64,000 nucleotides of DNA from Daphnia carinata (lineage: Eukaryota; Arthropoda; Branchiopoda; Diplostraca; Daphniidae): contig NC_081337.1 of NCBI RefSeq assembly GCF_022539665.2, positions 5,804,679 to 5,868,678 on the forward strand, read 5' to 3'. The translations under genes were made by a program, and so were the position numbers. The notes under the pieces are model-generated. The model was not told the DNA's origin. It ran no database searches and saw only the letters and a list, made by a program, of their open reading frames with translations. Shown piece after piece: positions 1 to 11,098 of the stretch. The first letter of the stretch is position 1. Each line of letters opens with the position of its first letter.

Positions 1-69
1 GTGGGTGTCCGTCATCGACGTGCAAACAAGTGCCGTGTCCAACGGACCGGGACAACTTGGTTATGTGCG
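1..69 (+). CDS. Partial exon of an unidentified gene entering from the left edge
   Basis: Frame 2 from base 2 reads 23 residues with coding-like composition (starts WVSVIDVQTS, ends GQLGYVR) up to a possible donor, G then GTAGAC, after base 69; directly after it the frame meets TAG. The segment is too short to name a family. It lies on the same strand as the better-delimited exon at 705-850 and may belong to the same gene, but the splice phases of the two do not fit each other directly, so an intermediate exon or a sequence error would be needed. The start lies outside the window. Confidence 0.3.
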
Positions 70-704
70 GTAGACTTGTTTTTAAGTGTGCGCATCGTCG
101 CCAAAGTTGGTCAATATGACTCTTTTTGATTGTAGACACAAGGTGTCTGGGCTGCCCTGTCTCTTCGTATGCCACTCGTGTCAACCAACTTTACTCTGAA
201 ATGGTGGGGAAAACAAAAGACGGTTAGATAACGACAGTGGGTGAGAGGGTGACAAAATTCAAACGTTTCGGCGCAGCTGTCGGACGTTTTAAGGTAGAAT
301 TGCGTATCCACGATAAACTGGCGTGAATTTTTGATCATTTTATTCGGCTTCAAGAGGGCTGTGGTGTTGCATTAACTGTATGGACATTTTCTGTTGGGCA
401 ATTAAATCAATGAAATGGCTAGTTTTTTTAATCATCACGCTTGGCATAGTAAATAACGATAAGGGGAAATGATATATTTTTTTTAAGTATTTCATCTGTA
501 GATGGTTTTTTTTTACCGAAACGTCTTAATATAACGGTAGTAAGCGCTCTAATATGATCCACGTGCAACACGGCCCGGTTCTAAGCCCGGCCTGAATGCG
601 GTCGTTTATCAAGTTGATGATACAGATCATAGACGAAACAACAAATCTTGATATTTCTATCAATTTAATTTACAATTTTTTTTTCGTTTTTCTTTCCTTT
701 GTAG

Positions 705-850
705 ATGGGGCCTTGTGTCACCTTCATCGCCACAAAAGATCTGACAGTAGAAATGAAGAAGAAAACCCCCCCGCTCTCTACGGTATATGCCACTAGTCTG
801 CGACTGGTTCATCGTGGACCTCACCGAGGATGATGGAGATCGACGCTTCG
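705..850 (+). CDS. Probable internal exon, product unidentified, frame broken at a C7 run
   Basis: The exon is bounded by a strong acceptor (long pyrimidine tract ending TTTGTAG) and a consensus donor (CTTCG|GTGAGT). No single frame is open throughout. The 5' half is open and coding-like in two frames (one begins GALCHLHRHKRSDSRNEEEN, the other GPCVTFIATKDLTVEM). The 3' half is clearly coding-like in the third frame, containing MPLVCDWFIVDLTEDDGDRR. The change of frame coincides with a run of seven C near 768-775; one base of length change there would make the exon continuous. This suggests a homopolymer sequencing error or a broken gene. I recognise no family. Intervening DNA 70-704 shows nothing else I can support. 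Confidence 0.4.
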
Positions 851-1140
851 GTGAGTCCCATGTTTTTTTTTTTTTCGATATTATTGGTTCTCTTTTTTAC
901 ACGTTGCGTGTATATATACGACTGGAGAATCAAGCGGTGATTCAGCTGGACGTTGTGCCTAGGGGGTAACGGGGCCAAAGGTTATCGTGTACAACCAGAA
1001 AACGGGGTAGGCTTATTGGGGTTCGTACGGGGATTTTTTAGTCTTGACGGCTGGCTCGTATTGATGGCATTCATTTCAGTCAAACCTCTTGAATGGCCAG
1101 GCTCCCCATATTCAAATTATTGATTCTCTCTAAAAATGGG

Positions 1141-1144
<4 letters not shown>

Positions 1145-1171
<27 letters not shown>
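1145..1171. repeat. (AC)13 microsatellite
   Basis: Perfect dinucleotide repeat, 45 bases before a 36-base A run at 1216-1251. Both are expected to be length-variable. Confidence 0.95.
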
Positions 1172-1175
<4 letters not shown>

Positions 1176-1212
1176 AAAAGACAATAAAACAACAGCTAGC
1201 AAGGACTTTGTC

Positions 1213-1215
<3 letters not shown>

Positions 1216-1251
<36 letters not shown>
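1216..1251. repeat. Poly(A) tract of 36 bases
   Basis: Uninterrupted A run, the longest homopolymer in the window. It could be a retroposon tail, but I see no element body or target-site duplication next to it. Confidence 0.9.
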
Positions 1252-1255
<4 letters not shown>

Positions 1256-4200
1256 AGCTTTACAGCTGCCCTTTTCAGAAAGGTGGTTAGGCTGATCAAT
1301 TCTCCGAAACGGTCTGTACAATTCCGGTTTTGTAGAGCCGCATGCCATTTGCCTCTTGATTGAAACGCTCTATTAAATGATTATTATATTATTTTGAATT
1401 CAAAATAATATTTAAAGAAAACATTTGCCCGGTGCGAAGCGGGTAAGGGACCCCGTCCAAACGTTTCCGCTTTTTTTCTTCTATGATTGTGTACTTGAGC
1501 TGGGCACTAGACGCGTGTCACTTGAAACTCAGGTACGCTACCGATGAGTAGTGCTCAGATAGCCGAAAGTTCCATACAATTCCGTTTACTTCCTTCCTCT
1601 TTTTTTTTTTTACTTCCTTTCCTTCCACCATTTTGTTTGTGTTCATTATAGATGTATCCTTTCTTTTTGCCGGCACAGCTTTCGCTCGCTCTTGATGGCT
1701 ATTATTTCGGCTTAACCTTTTCCTTCCGGCTTCCTGATGGACAGCGGAAACGACGATTAAAAAACCATGTCCATCATCTGCTGCTCTCTCCAAAATATTT
1801 TGCTTGCTTTGCTAGTGAGACAGGGCTTTCCATTTCATATCGTGACAGGGGATAAAGAAAACCCCCCTCTCTTTCTATTTATTATTATATTTTCTGTTCC
1901 CCCATTTTTTTTGTTTCTGATGGGGGTAACTGTTCCATATTGCGCGAACACGGATGTAGCGGTTCGTGTCCGAGATAATATTGAATGCTGTACGTCATAC
2001 TTTTTTTTTTTTAAATAGTACAATTCGATCCAGCCGAAAAAAAAGGTAGACGAAACTGACAAGCAATTCATCGCTCTGTTTCCTCTCACCTGGTCCCCCT
2101 TTTTTTTTGTTTCTTTTTTGTCAGTTGCCCCCCACCCCCCCACTCGACAATTTTTTAATTGTTTGTGTTTTCTATCTCTTTCATATTTATTAAAATTTTG
2201 TTTTGTTTTCGAAAACGAACAAACAAAACGAATATGAAGCGATCAAATTCGACTGAATTCTACGACAAAGAAAGGCTTTTACGCGAACGGACGCCATGGC
2301 GCGTCGTATTTGTTTAATGAAGTGACATTATCTCGTGATCTTGTTTGACGTCTCCATATCTTTGGTGCCAGACATACAAAGCCGGTTTGCTTCTTTTTTG
2401 TTTCTTTGCTCGTTAGTCCATTAGCAAAGACAAAAGGTGTGTGGGCGCGAGTTTGTTCTCACCTTGCGCTTCCTTATCTTGGAACGATCGACGCGATTGG
2501 CCTTTTTTTTTTTTTTTTTTTTTCTTTTAAATGTCTGGCGACTAAAGCGCGTGCGGGACGAACGATGCTGTGTCAATATTTTGCTAATGCGTGGCGCTTT
2601 GGGTTCCGGTTCGTGCGGTCGACTGTTTGTCGCGGCGTTTTGTCAGCTGTGTGGCAGTATGAGCCAGTGGCAGACAAGCGGACCACACGGACACCCCTTC
2701 GATATTTGATTGTACTGGACTTTTTTTTTTTTTTTGTCGACTGTCGGCTGTATTTGAGATAATAACCACTCAAAAAGAGATTGTAAAAGGGGAATGACGT
2801 GCTGGCCATTGCAGCTGCATTTCACAATTTTTTTTTTTTAATCCCGCCCACCCGTAATTTTTATTTCATGATCGTTATTAATTTTTTTTTTCTTTCTTTC
2901 GGACGGACCAAATTCCAAAATTCCAAAAATTTATTGAGGTAGAATATTAGAACCCCTTCATTTTTTTTTTTATGATAAAAGAAAAATTCTTCATTGATAG
3001 AAAAAGGGCTAAAGGAGCACGCGTGCCGTGGTATTCTTTTTGCGAAGACTTCCGGATACTTGATTACATAATAGAGTAACATTCTTTTCTTATTTCTTTA
3101 CGTAACATTTTACAATCGGCCAGCATCAGCTCTCCCCCCTTTTTTGTCTCTTCCTTTGTTGTTTACTTTTTAAAGGAAGAGTTTTTTTTTCTTTTTAATG
3201 CTGGCATTTTGCCGGGCGGTCCAGCAATTTTAATTTTTTTTTTTTTATTCGGCGGATCGCCACGTCTGATGCGTAACGTAACGCTCGATTGGCTCCGGCT
3301 TTTGTTCACCCACTGCAGACTTGTGTACTGGCGCTACTTGTTTGTATCTCATTCTCTTTTGTTTGCTCGTCTCGTAAAAGGTGAAGTTCACTGTTGGCTT
3401 CTTACCCGGTTGAAAGAAAGAAAGATGTGTGTCGGTATGTTGTCTGTAGCGTCTTCGTTCATCAGCGCCCGAGTTTAACAAAAACAAGGAAACAGTTGGG
3501 GGGCTCCTGGGGGCTCCCGGTTGGTAGCTATTGTTTCCGTCCACCTCGCTTCCATCTTTTTTTTTTGTTTTCTGTTTAGAAAGCAAAAATGAAAAGGACT
3601 CCTTCAATAGTCATCTTCATATCAGATAAAGAGAGATGATGATGGCCTTTTATTTTTTGAGGGGAGAAACATTTTTTTGTTTTTGTTTTTCAGTTGTTGT
3701 TTTTCATGTTCGTTTTGTTTTGTGTCTGTTTCCTATTTGTTTGCGTTTCCGAGTCTGGGATATTTTTGTTTCAGTTTCGATTACGATCGAAAAAATTGAA
3801 AAATGCCAGAAGTTTTGGAACAGGTGAAAAGAAGAGAATTCAATTCGAAAATACCCGAATTGTGTATGACGAAGGGAAAACAATGATAGGACATCCAAAC
3901 AGCGACTGGAAACGAAAACTGTTGAGATGAGAAGTGACAAGAGATGTCTTCGTCGATAGAAGGACACTTGTCACGTTGAATCACGTAGGCCGTGCAATTG
4001 CAGTCACACGGAACGCATGCTCAATTCGAATAGCTGCTTAATAAATTCAGTTGCTTTTGAAGCCGTCTGAGAGGCGGCCACGGCTACTAGCGAGAGACAT
4101 TTTCCTATGGCACTCTGCGTGTCTCATCGTTCATCAACTAATTAAATTCTATTGCCTTTGCTGTCATTATGTGATTGATGAATAATCGTTTGTTTGCGTG

Positions 4201-6382
4201 ACGAAAGGGGGGTCGCTGGAAATTCTTCAGTAGTCACGCCTGCATTTGATTTTTCTTTTTCTTTTTCTTTGATTTTTCTAATATTCATTAATTCGATTGA
4301 AACGAATCCGGGTGTCTGCGTGTGCCAGGTGTGAAAAAAAAAAGATGGGACACGAGCGCCGCTCGTGCTCCCCAAATTCTACGACATTCGATGGTATCGC
4401 TTCTATGCTACACATCGCTGCCTCTCTTTTCTTTTTCTCTATGCATTTCTTTTATTTCGAAACCCTAAAAATCAAGTGGCAGTTTTTTTTTTTCAGCTGA
4501 TTTTCTCTTTAAAACAAGATTTTTTTTTTTAGTTCAAGGGGGTATCCTACTTAATAGCGAGGGTAGAGTTTAAAGAGCTTACTGTAATGCGGAGGAAAGA
4601 TCGAGAGCAAAGATGAGAACGCTGTATGAGAAGCGGGGCAGCTGATGGCCGTTATCCTATCACTTCGATCGTCATCTAACATTTAAACTGAAAAGCCGGA
4701 GAGCGAATATTGGGAAATGCAATGACCTGAATCTTTACTACCTTCACCCACCCCACCCCCCGGTCTTTTTTTTTTTTTTTTTTTGTATGGAAATTGGATT
4801 TCGATGGTTTCTTTATTTCTATGCAGCTTTCGTTTTACTTTGCATCTCAATTGAAAAGTTGTTGGCTGTGCGCGCGCCCACCTTAGAAGATTGTCGTTCT
4901 GTTCAAGACCCCACCGCGTCTTTTTGGTTCGCCACCTCATTACAAGAAAAGGGTTTTCTTTTTTACACTATGAGAAGATGGAGAGGTGGGGGGGGGAGAA
5001 GTAGAAACCGTCGATTACCACTGGTCAAACAAACACTTCTTCTGGGAGATGTGAATTGATGCGACTCAAAGAGATTTATTGATTTTTCTTTACCCCCCTC
5101 TTTTTATTGCCTTTTCCTTTTGTCCGTGTTTTTTTTTTCTTTTGGCGAATGACAATGGAACGAGTTTCCTTAACGCAAAGCAACAACAGCAGCCAAACGG
5201 TGCTGGCAGATCTTTATCAATTTCATGCTCTTTTACATACAAAACTGTGCGGGGGGATTGCCTAGCGCATGTTTGATGTTTTTTTTTTCTTCTTCGAGGA
5301 AAGTCTCGTGTGTGTTTTTGATGGTGGGTTTGGCATTATTAATCTGTCGGCTGACTTTTCCCCGTGTGTTTGCGATGATCATTACTCAAAGTTCGTCATT
5401 TTTTTTTTTTTTTTTTGTCCTTGTGTCCCCGGCCGAAATTTGCTTTGCGTTGTTGTTACTGCTGTCAAAGTAAATGGTTTGCGAGGGTAAATACGAATAG
5501 CGGAAGAAGGGTCTGTATGGGGTTTTTGTGGACCACAGAAAGAAAAGGAAGAAGGAGAAAAATAGGGAAACGGGACATCCAGCTGACACTTGTGTGAGTG
5601 TATCCGGATGTGTGCTTTTGTGTGTTTGCGGATAGATGACTTCTTCTTCCTATTCTCCTTTCGTACACTTTAGGGTGAGAAACTGCGAAAATCTTTGTCA
5701 TCGCAGTGTCTGTTCTCCAGTTTCTTTCGCTTTTGATATGCTTGACATCGCCTGACTATACATCACAATTGTAACACACATAGAGAAGGAAGAAAAAAAA
5801 AAAAAAAAGAAAGATGCATTCTCCCCTGTTTTTTTTTTTTTTTTGTTTTGTTTTTGTTATGTGGCGGAAATCAACAAGAGGCGCGTGTTAAAATTTCTTT
5901 TTATTTTTCTTCCGTCATTCCCGAATTGTGTGCTGCGTGTGGATTCGTGCAGAAGGGCCGACATGTGGGGCCCATCGGGTATGGACGAGACAGGTACCAA
6001 AAATTACGAAATTCCATCCCTATGGGTCTTTTGTTTTACGGTAGGGAGGTCAAGACAAAATGAAAAACCCATTAAGATCGACAAGTAAAGATATACACGC
6101 AGATTCTCTACCTTTATTTTTATTTTTATTTTTTTTCAACAAAAATATTGACACCTTAATTGGATTTGCTTGTTTTGCCAAAACCACAAGGGCCACTTTG
6201 TTCTTGAAACATTTCGCGGAAAGTCGGTGGGTTTTTGTTTTTCGTAAAGTGAGAACGAGTCACGTGGTCGCTGTGCTTAACGCGTATTCGTTCCTCTTCG
6301 GCCCGCATCTCCAAGTAGTTTTTCGATTATCTTATCGGTCGTTTCTTACATTTAACCGACTACCTATGAAAACTAAACTCGC

Positions 6383-6450
6383 AAAAAAAAAATAAAAAAT
6401 AAATAAATAAATAAATAAATAAAATAAAATAAAATAAAATAAAATAAAAA
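6383..6450. repeat. Compound A-rich repeat, (AAAT)n followed by (AAAAT)n
   Basis: An A run passes into tetranucleotide AAAT units and then pentanucleotide AAAAT units, ending at 6450. This is a simple compound microsatellite. Confidence 0.9.
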
Positions 6451-7230
6451 CGGGGAAAGTATCTTTTATATTTGTTTTTAAAACATGGCCCACTTTCCAC
6501 CAAGTCGGGTCGTTGTGATTGCTTTATTAACCTCGAAAATTAGACGTCGTAGTCAGCCGGTCCGATCAGTAACGTTTTTCTTTTTAAAATTCTTTAGAAA
6601 TGTTCGAATCGTACAATGTCCCTTGTGGACTTTGTCTGATGCCCTTCTTATAACGTCACCTGTCTCTATGTTTTATGTATTCACGTCAACTATCGAATTT
6701 GAAAAGAGAAAGAAAAAAAAAATGAATTCTATTTCACTTCGAAATTAAACCAACGAAACATAAAAAATAGAACAATTTTTTTTTTTTTTTTTTTGGGAGG
6801 GTCATTATTCAAAGTATGTGTAGGGAAATGTCCAGCAGCAGACTAACGTATTCCACGTAGGACGGCAACGCCAGCCGGTTCATGTGCGTACGGGGCAACG
6901 ATGAGGAGAAGGGGGGGTGGGGAAGAAGAGGAAGCAAAAGTCTGATGTATATTGTACTTTATTATCTTTTATTTCTATCTGATTATAAGGGCAGGTGGTG
7001 TTGCTGGTGGTGGTGGTGGTTTTTGTTGTAAAGAAACGTAACAGCATAAGCAGCAGCCAATAGTAGCCATATAGCCATGGTGGTGGTGGTAGTATGGGTT
7101 GTGTGGCGACCTGACCCTGCTGCCCGCGTGCTGGCCCGTGGGCCATCAGCTGCCGACCGGACCTTCGACTACCTAATATCGTCGCCGTCACCACCGAGTG
7201 ACTGGCCCGTCTGCTGTTACGGCATCCCCT

Positions 7231-7257
<27 letters not shown>
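7231..7257. repeat. (TC)13 microsatellite
   Basis: Perfect TC dinucleotide tract inside a pyrimidine-rich segment, on the 3' side of a GC-rich, (GGT)-rich patch at about 6990-7230. Confidence 0.9.
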
Positions 7258-7262
<5 letters not shown>

Positions 7263-8426
7263 CCCTCCTCTCACCCGCTCTACGAGACACACGCCACTGA
7301 CACAAAACAAAACGAGAAATGAAAAAAAGAAAAGGAAGAAAGAAAGAAGAGAAGCTTTTGTCATCGTTTCATTATCACGATGGCGTGCGGTATATACGGA
7401 GACTGTTGTTTCGTCATTGTCGCCCCAACGAAATATGGCCCGTGTTTTTGTTTTTGTTTTTTTTGTTGTTGTCCCTCTCCTGTCAGCCGATTGACGGAAC
7501 TTTGACGTTCAGATGATATCCCTATCGACTGGTCGTTTCTATAGGCCACCTTTTTGTTTTGTTTTTTTTCTTCAGAATTTTGAAAGGCTCCGTCTACAGA
7601 TCTATGTGATCTTTTGAAATGGACCCAAGGCTTTTACGATTTTGTCTGAGGCTTTTTTTTTTTTTTTTCAAATATTTTTTCGGAGAAATTTTTAAAGGCA
7701 AAAAAATTGTTTGAATTTGAACCGGCGTCGATGTTGCAACGTACGATGCGTAATTTGACAGGTGCCGTTTATATGCAAATAATCTTTAACGTGTTTTGAA
7801 ACTCTTGATTTTTTCCGACTGACTACGTCGGGAATCGATAGGCTTTTTGATTGATTACGTATGCTAATGATTGGCGTGCGCCATGTAGCCTTCATCGTCC
7901 CCTATGATTTTGCTGTTGGCTTGTTAGCGCTGCTACCGTACACTAACGCGGAATCGATAGCTGTTGAGAAGCAATGAAGGAGGCTGCAACTGGCCATCGC
8001 GTCATTTTCATTCGGCTCGTTATGGCTGTCAATTTATTATTTTTTTTTTCTTTTTCTTTTTCTTTTGCCAGCGCATCGTCGAAAGTTTTGTGTGTGCGGC
8101 AAATCATGCGGGCCGGTAATATCCGACGTAATGGCGCGATTGCTAACTGGTCAGGTGGCGAGATGTTCGCTTGCTACCTCATATTTGTTTTTGTTTTTTT
8201 TTTTTACCCAAGAGCGAAACAAAATTTGCCTTGGCCCACGCTTTGCATTTCAAATCAAGGCCACTTTTTGATATGTCGACGATGCGGTCGGCAAAACCCA
8301 CTGATGTTGCACGATAGTGAAAACGAGACTTGAATGTGAATGTAATCATCCGATCGTTATTTTACAAGTACCGAATTTCAGTTTCCGATTGTTTTTTTTT
8401 TGTTTTTTGTTTTGTTTGTTTGTTCG

Positions 8427-8454
8427 TTTTTTTTTTTTTTTTTTTTTTTTTTTT
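8427..8454. repeat. Poly(T) tract of 28 bases
   Basis: Uninterrupted T run following imperfect (TTTG) units. Confidence 0.9.
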
Positions 8455-9960
8455 GTTGGCTTTTCATTTCTTTCAAGGTGAAATTCTCTAGCACCCAGCA
8501 TCATCACACGGATAAACAGGAGATAGACAATGAAGGGGTTGTTTGTTTGCGTACTATTAAAAAGTATCGATCCATGCAGGTGAAAAGGGTCGGGGTGGCA
8601 GGTGAAGGTGGCAGCGTAGGGATGACTCTGTAGACTCGGTAATAAAAATACACAAGGCGAAAGAGTTGAGCGAAGCTGTTGAATGTAATCCATAGAGTAG
8701 TTATTATGGAGTCATTCAGAGATATGTCGCCGCTGCCGCCGCGCAACAACCCTCAAACAAACAAAAAACGAAACAAAACAAAACAAAACAAAAAAGCGTT
8801 TTAATATACGGGTACCCTCATCGTAATAGGTGTGTGTTAGGAACCGATTCTTGTGTACACCGCGCCAACATTCTGTGGGTTTTTCTCATTTCCTCCCTCT
8901 CGTTCTGTTTCAGTTTTTCTTTTTCATTTTTGTCCGTTTTGTTTTTGTATGATTCCTTCTTTCGTGTGTTCAATGCTACAACTGAGGCAACCCCTTTTCG
9001 TTTCTTTGCGTCTCCCCAAAAATGGTTACCTGTTGCCCTCATATCAAAACAAACCAAATGCCAAAACAAAAACTGAAAATGTTGATCATTTGCCATCTAT
9101 TGTTCTTCGATATTTTTTCTTTGGGCTGGGAGGGGGGGGGGGGGATATCGGTAAACCTTGAACAGTCGGCGTGATATCGGATACCCAGCGCTTCTAAAAT
9201 CTAGGAGAGATTTGGGATTCATTCAGACTTGATAGTTTAGAGTAAACAAGCAACGAGTTTTATTCATTGAGGTTCACTGGAGCGTCTTTTGGGAGGCGGC
9301 GGGAAACGAGATAACTATTTTTTTTTTCTTTTCTTTTTACTCTTATCATAACAACACGATTAAAAAGAGAAGAAAGAGAGAAAAAAAAAAGAGGGAAAAT
9401 ATCAGATTAGGATTAATGTGAACATCAGAAGAATTTGAATGAAATAAAAAGTACACGACGCTGTGTGTTTAAAATGTTTGTGTACGTTCGCCTCTCCGTA
9501 AAAAATTTTATCCTTTCAAAGAAAATAAACAAACAAGTCATAAAGATGTAGGAGACAGATCAGTCCGCCTGGTTCAACCTATTCATCAAAAATGCACACA
9601 CACACACGGGTTAGTCTTTTTTTTTTTTTTTTTCTTTTTTCCTTTTTCTTCCAGCGGTTGGGGTCAAACAGAAGCCGCTGCCGGTGCGCCAGTCGCGCGC
9701 GCCGCCCAAATGGACAACCAATGGTTGCCGCCTTCTTTTTCTCTCTCTCTCTCTCCCTCCAAATGCATAGGACTAATCAGATGATTATAATAACCGATTC
9801 GGTAGAACTTGGGAGAATTAAAAAAAAAAAAAAAACGGTAGGCCTTCTTCTTCTTTTTCCTGTGTGTTCGGATGAAAGAAAGAACCGCTATTCACTTTGC
9901 TTGTAATCACATTCATATTTTCCTTGAAAAAAAAAAAAAAGGCTCTCGAAACTCTGGCGT

Positions 9961-9974
9961 GCGCGCGCGCGCGC
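9961..9974. repeat. (GC)7 tract
   Basis: Alternating GC of 14 bases, preceded by GT. Alternating purine-pyrimidine DNA of this type can adopt Z-form. It is the only such tract seen in an otherwise AT-rich stretch. Confidence 0.85.
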
Positions 9975-11067
9975 TTTGAATATGAATAATAATATAATAA
10001 GAGTTTGATGCTCTAGTTCGGTGCGCTCCAATAGAGCGACCAGCAGGCCGGAGCGGCGCGCGGGGTCTTTGCGGTCAGCCCCGATTGACCTAACCCTTTT
10101 TCGCTTTCATCCGCTATCTCAACCGTATATCTGTCTACGGTAAATAATGCCATCAATTTTTTTTCTTTGGAACTATAGAAGGGGGGGGGGGCATGTCTAT
10201 ACGCTTTTCCATCTTTTTTTTTCCTTTTCTTTTTTTGAAAACAATTTTTCTGTATTTATTTTTTTAAATCGTGTCACGTGTCCAATGCTTTTAATAGACA
10301 AGCGGCCGATTTCTATTGTAAATATCGCGGAGAGAATCACACCACAGGTCTCTCTATTCCAGAATTTTTCTTTCTTTTTTTTTTATTCATTCAAACGAAA
10401 GGAAAAACCACAGCTGGAGTGGCCGTAGTTGTACAGCGCATGTTAGAGTACCGTGCATGTTAGGTCAAAATAGGTCGAAAGTTGTTGTGTGTGGTATGAA
10501 TGAATGCACCGTACGAGAAGAATGGACATGGGCTCTGGGTGTACCGTCTATACGACTAATTACGAGGGACAAGCATGAGGTCAAGGGTATGTGTGACTAG
10601 TCCGTTCTTTTTGGCATAAATTCAGGACCATATGGGATGAGAAAGTATTTTGGAACAAAAGTGGGGGGAAAAAAGCGGAAAGAAGGCGTGTGTCGGATGC
10701 AGCAAAAATTGCCAACAATAACTAACAATACACTCGGCCTCGTAGTCCACATATTTATAACCAAATAGTATCTTTTTTTTTTTCATATGGCGTACGGGGC
10801 GAAGACAATTTCAGAGAGGGTTAACAATGAAGAACACAAGAGTCAGGTCATACTAGGTTGAGGTGGGAAGGGGGGGAGGGGGAAACACCAGATATAGCGA
10901 CAAACCCCGCCAGCCATCCGCCCACCAGGTGTGTGTTCCGGTACAGCAGCAAAAAGAGCAACAGACACCACTGTCTGTCCTCATGTGTGTGATGCATCTC
11001 AACTGAAGAAGAAGAAGAAAAAAACTAGGCTATCTAGGTCACATCCCCTCACTCTTTATTTTTATTA

Positions 11068-11077
<10 letters not shown>

Positions 11078-11098
<21 letters not shown>
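11078..11098. repeat. (ATT)7 microsatellite
   Basis: Perfect trinucleotide tract following a T-rich run. Confidence 0.9.
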
